Shown: one piece after another, positions 61,042 to 64,000 of the stretch | Layout: each line of letters begins with the position of its first letter | Numbering within the stretch: position 1 is the first letter of the stretch | Assembly (NCBI GenBank): GCA_913055905.1 | Contig: CAJXLB010000002.1 | Coordinates: 1-64,000, forward strand | Length of the DNA stretch: 64,000 bases | Origin: an uncultured Winogradskyella sp. | GTDB lineage: Bacteria > Bacteroidota > Bacteroidia > Flavobacteriales > Flavobacteriaceae | Direction: 5' to 3' | The notes under the pieces: model-generated | Told to the model about the DNA's origin: nothing | The model's database searches: none | Seen by the model: only the letters and a program-made list of their open reading frames with translations | Made by a program: the position numbers and the translations under genes

Positions 61042-63522
61042 TTAAAAGAACTTTAAACCAAAAAGGATAGCATCGTTTACAAATCCGCTTTGGTAAGACC
61101 TAATATAATCAAAACGCAGAAAGCGCCACTTTCCCCAACCAATATTGTCAACACCTACAGTAAATTCCCTGTAAGGTTTAATGTCTGGTGTACTCAATTG
61201 GTGCGCTCCAAGAATTAGGTTGAAATTAAGTTTATTCAATAATGGGATTTTTCCGAGGATATATCCGTTAAAATCATGTTCGGCATGAAATTCAAAATAG
61301 CTATCGTTGGTACTAAAATCGTAATAACCTAAATTATTGAAAACATCTGTATAGTTGCCACGTCTACTAACGTAGATTTGGTTGCCATTAAAATGCTGAA
61401 AATCCATAAATGCAATAGCCTCTGCATTGAAAAATTTTCCTGTTCTTATGTTATAGCTAAATTGACCTTTGTCTGCAATCGAGAATGATTGAAACAACCG
61501 CGCCTTTATTTGGTCGAAATTGTAGTCTGAAATACTTGCGGCAAATCCTTTTTCATAGCCAAGGACTAGCGTAGGATAGTTCTCATTCTGGAGGTTGAAT
61601 TTGCTATTAGGATAACTCAAATACAGTTGTCCAAAATTAATCTGAGCGATAATATTGAATTTCACCAAATTATGGTTTGTAAACGGTGCTGTATCATTGA
61701 GTTGGTCTAATGGGTTGTTGCTAAAATAAGACCTCCTTTCTCTAGGGTAAAAGGTCTGGTCTGTTGTATTGAATAGGACAGAACGTCTTTCATAACTCAA
61801 GTTAGAGTACAAGCGAAAACCATTAAACAACTCTTCTGAATAATCTAACTGAACAAAGCTACGATCGTATAACTTAATGTAGTTTCTTTGAAAAAACAAA
61901 GTCGCTAAGGTATTGCCAATAGGTGTTATGGGATTTGCAGGATTAAACTGTTCTGTTCTTATGCCACCAGAGAGCGATAAAATACGGCGGGAAATATCAT
62001 TAAATTTAAAAGTTAATCGCCCTGTAGCTCTTAAACGCTCATCTGAAAACCCATATTGAATAGTACTTCCAATTCTGAAATACCGGCGGAATTCATCATA
62101 ATTCTTTGTGAAAAATACATTAGCTTCTGCGGTGTACCCTTGAACCGTATTGAACTGTATTCCGCTTACTGGAATGTCAAATCCTAGCCTATAGTTTTTA
62201 AAAGAATTCTGATAAGTGTAGCCTAACAAATCATCAAGTTTAAATCTATTGTTTACCTGATCAATGGAATCTAAATAGGGTTTAGACGCTTTAATTGTTT
62301 GTATGCTATCTTTTTTAATGTAATCCGTAAATTCCTCTGCCGTCAGTGGGACAGGTCTCATTTGTTTCCAAAATATGGAGTCTTTTTTATTGGCTTCTGG
62401 GGCAAAGGCGACAACTTCCCTGTCAAAGTCACCTTTGGTTAATTCGGTATTAAACTCATGATTGCTGTAAACGGCAGTGAATCTTCCATCGCCTTCAATT
62501 CCTAAAAAGGCGTATTCAAAATCAATACTTTGTGACCGCAATACCCATAGATTATCTATTTCAGAATAGGAGAAACTCTGTTTTAGAGAAATTAAATCGG
62601 CAGGTGGAATTCTTGCCTGAGTTCCTGTTATATCCAGTTCCAAAGCATAAATTGTCCATTGGTCTTCAACGATATAAATGAGTCCCGAAAATACTGGGTC
62701 ATTTTCCCGCTTGGGCATCACTTTTATCTTGTTTATGAGGTTGCCGCGATCATCGATAAATACACCATCTAGGCGATACCTATAATAGGTAAAGGCATTA
62801 TTGGCAATAGGTGATATAATGTCGTTACCAAATTCTACAGTATTATTATAAAAGTTATAGTCGACATCTATAGCGTTGTTAAAGCTAAATCCGTTATCAT
62901 CACCGCTTACCTTGGAGGCTGTTATTTTTTCCTTAAGTCTGTTTGGTCGTAAGTATTTAATTTTTGAAATGGTTTCTGATAGGTAAATTATTCCGCTTCT
63001 TGTGGAATCTAGGCCTCCACCTAAATCGCCAACGTCTTGTCCGAGGATTTTCTCTGGTGCATTTTTGATTCGGATAAGCCCTCTAGAGTAGAAATCGGCT
63101 TTGTAATTATCTATTTTTTCAAGGTTTTCTTTGCGTTTTGCAATGGTTTGCCTTATTATGGCATTGGCAGGATTTTCCTCTGAATTTACAAGAACCTCTT
63201 CCAACGAAACGCTTTCCTCATTTAGAGTAACATTTAATTGATACGGAAATTTTTCAATGCTTACTGTTTTTTTTACTGTTTTAAAGCCGAGGTAAGTGAA
63301 CACAATAGAGTAGGTGCCAACAGTGTTGATGTCTAGCTCATAATAGCCTTCATCATTTGTAGTTGTTCCTTTATAGGTGTTTTCTAGGAGTATATTTACA
63401 ATAGGGAGAGGCTCATCGTTGTTATTGGTAACAGTGCCTGTGATTTGTGCACTAAGCAAAGTGCTCCATAAAAAAAAGACGAGTAGGCATGAGAACTTAA
63501 AAAAGAGTATTCTTGGTTTCAT
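61042..63522 (-). CDS. DUF5686 protein with carboxypeptidase-regulatory-like domain
   Basis: This 826-residue envelope protein has a signal peptide (about 1-25), a carboxypeptidase-regulatory-like domain (about 26-112, ITGTVTNNNDEPLPIVNILLENT; YLGFKTVKKTV) and the large DUF5686 region (about 120-826), beta-rich and ending in AILFGLKFF, a barrel-like C-terminal aromatic. It resembles an outer-membrane protein of the TonB-receptor superfamily without a plug. Function is unknown. It is 89 bp downstream of smpB, with a hairpin in its leader (63543-63562), and leads the NTF2-like and CocE-type genes. Confidence 0.88.
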   Translation of the reverse strand: MKPRILFFKFSCLLVFFLWSTLLSAQITGTVTNNNDEPLPIVNILLENTYKGTTTNDEGYYELDINTVGTYSIVFTYLGFKTVKKTVSIEKFPYQLNVTLNEESVSLEEVLVNSEENPANAIIRQTIAKRKENLEKIDNYKADFYSRGLIRIKNAPEKILGQDVGDLGGGLDSTRSGIIYLSETISKIKYLRPNRLKEKITASKVSGDDNGFSFNNAIDVDYNFYNNTVEFGNDIISPIANNAFTYYRYRLDGVFIDDRGNLINKIKVMPKRENDPVFSGLIYIVEDQWTIYALELDITGTQARIPPADLISLKQSFSYSEIDNLWVLRSQSIDFEYAFLGIEGDGRFTAVYSNHEFNTELTKGDFDREVVAFAPEANKKDSIFWKQMRPVPLTAEEFTDYIKKDSIQTIKASKPYLDSIDQVNNRFKLDDLLGYTYQNSFKNYRLGFDIPVSGIQFNTVQGYTAEANVFFTKNYDEFRRYFRIGSTIQYGFSDERLRATGRLTFKFNDISRRILSLSGGIRTEQFNPANPITPIGNTLATLFFQRNYIKLYDRSFVQLDYSEELFNGFRLYSNLSYERRSVLFNTTDQTFYPRERRSYFSNNPLDQLNDTAPFTNHNLVKFNIIAQINFGQLYLSYPNSKFNLQNENYPTLVLGYEKGFAASISDYNFDQIKARLFQSFSIADKGQFSYNIRTGKFFNAEAIAFMDFQHFNGNQIYVSRRGNYTDVFNNLGYYDFSTNDSYFEFHAEHDFNGYILGKIPLLNKLNFNLILGAHQLSTPDIKPYREFTVGVDNIGWGKWRFLRFDYIRSYQSGFVNDAILFGLKFF

Positions 63523-63542
63523 TTGGATCGAGCCGCTTTGCC

Positions 63543-63562
63543 TTTAGGCCAAAACGCCTAAA
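63543..63562 (-). promoter_or_regulatory. hairpin in the DUF5686 leader
   Basis: TTTAGGC-CAAAAC-GCCTAAA is a perfect 7-bp stem with a 6-nt loop, 21 bp before the DUF5686 start. No T run follows, so it is not a terminator. It may affect translation or mRNA stability. Confidence 0.35.
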
Positions 63563-63611
63563 TCAAATGTAATTTAAATCTTATAAGGATTGGTTAGGAA
63601 TCTCTTAAAAT

Positions 63612-64000
63612 TTACCGATAGATTTTTTTTATGCGGTCTAGTTTACGCTTATTATCCCTATCTCTAATAGTATCTCTTTTGTCGTAAAGCTTTTTACCCT
63701 TTGCTAAGGCTATTTCTAGCTTTGCCAAGCCTCTATCATTAATGAACAGGCGCAATGGGATTATGGCATTTCCCTTTATGTTAACTTCCTTTTCTAGTTT
63801 CTTTAGTTCACGTTTATTGAGCAGTAATTTACGCTCAGCTTTGGGTTTGTGGTTGTAGTAGTTGCCAAAGGCATACTCTTCAATTGTCATATTGATGACA
63901 AACAATTCTCCATTATCGTTAAACTCACAAAAGCTTTCGGCAATAGAAGCCTTACTGGCTCTTATGGATTTGATCTCCGTGCCAGTAAGTACGATTCCGG
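63612..64000 (-). CDS. smpB: SsrA-binding protein SmpB, N-terminus cut by the window edge
   Basis: SmpB binds tmRNA and delivers it to stalled ribosomes. The frame is open to position 64000 and holds at least 129 residues, beginning GIVLTGTEIKSIRASKASIAESF (in pieces) and continuing AFGNYYNHKPKAERKLLLNKRELKKL, IPLRLFINDRGLAKLEIALAKGKKLYDKR (in pieces), the usual C-terminal helix. An internal TTG at 63905 is not the start, because family sequence continues upstream of it. The first residues lie beyond the window. The matching ssrA RNA was not seen here. Confidence 0.95.
   Translation of the reverse strand, partial: GIVLTGTEIKSIRASKASIAESFCEFNDNGELFVINMTIEEYAFGNYYNHKPKAERKLLLNKRELKKLEKEVNIKGNAIIPLRLFINDRGLAKLEIALAKGKKLYDKRDTIRDRDNKRKLDRIKKIYR

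Overview
The window looks like chromosomal core sequence from a marine-type member of the Flavobacteriaceae (Bacteroidota). Evidence: low GC; AT-rich intergenic DNA with TAnnTTTG-like -7 boxes and no obvious Shine-Dalgarno sites; proteins with type IX secretion (T9SS) C-terminal sorting domains; a TonB-dependent receptor paired with a DUF4249 lipoprotein; and family markers typical of flavobacteria (DUF6095, DUF6913, DUF2279, DUF5686, the PorD/DUF4835 family). I saw no insertion sequence, prophage, CRISPR array or tRNA gene.

Layout. 1-100: 3' end of a 5S rRNA and its terminator. 127-4418 (minus): DUF6095 protein, murQ, DUF4249 lipoprotein, TonB-dependent receptor. 4419-5181: the only long gene-free stretch, with several hairpins and a minus-strand terminator, a candidate unannotated RNA. 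5182-11425: rplS, trmD, DUF2834, DUF481, a coiled-coil membrane protein, a long-form GAPDH and a DegP/DegQ-type protease. 11572-15605 (plus): dapF, acetyltransferase, mltG, DUF2279, lytic-transglycosylase-like protein. 15602-18257 (minus): RsmI-like methylase, low-molecular-weight phosphatase, dnaA with a terminator-like hairpin in its leader. 18455-29557: thioesterase, YigZ, EamA, HAD, ribD, GNAT, prmC, ligA, a membrane protein, a 5'-nucleotidase split into two genes, DUF6913 and dapA. 29659-35525 (plus): bamD, rpoZ, coaBC, porD-like, recN, fabI.

35722-43425 is the most accessory-looking part: one large P-domain/fibronectin-type secreted protein followed by three tandem VCBS/ASPIC-UnbV proteins, all with T9SS type A tails. 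Copies one and two share a nearly identical stretch, suggesting recent gene conversion or duplication. 43498-48420 (plus): glycosyltransferase, YbbR-like protein, coaE and a histidine kinase/response regulator pair. 48456-64000 is mostly minus strand: miaA, a voltage-gated K+ channel with a C-terminal zinc ribbon, a DUF3857 protein with a degenerate transglutaminase fold, a DnaQ-GIY-YIG nuclease whose only sensible start is ATT, YggS, DUF1015, 3-hydroxyacyl-CoA dehydrogenase, Gfo/Idh/MocA oxidoreductase, pcm (plus), CocE-type hydrolase, NTF2-like protein, DUF5686 and the C-terminal part of smpB running off the end.

Functionally the window mixes lysine/peptidoglycan supply and remodelling (dapA, dapF, mltG, murQ), coenzyme A synthesis (coaBC, coaE), outer-membrane assembly and secretion (bamD, porD-like, T9SS cargo), replication and repair (dnaA, ligA, recN, DnaQ-GIY-YIG) and translation (5S, rplS, trmD, prmC, miaA, smpB). 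I found no clear new defence or metabolic system. The best leads for new biology are the putative RNA at about 4525-4960, the dnaA leader hairpin, the T9SS/ASPIC tandem array and the ATT-start nuclease.
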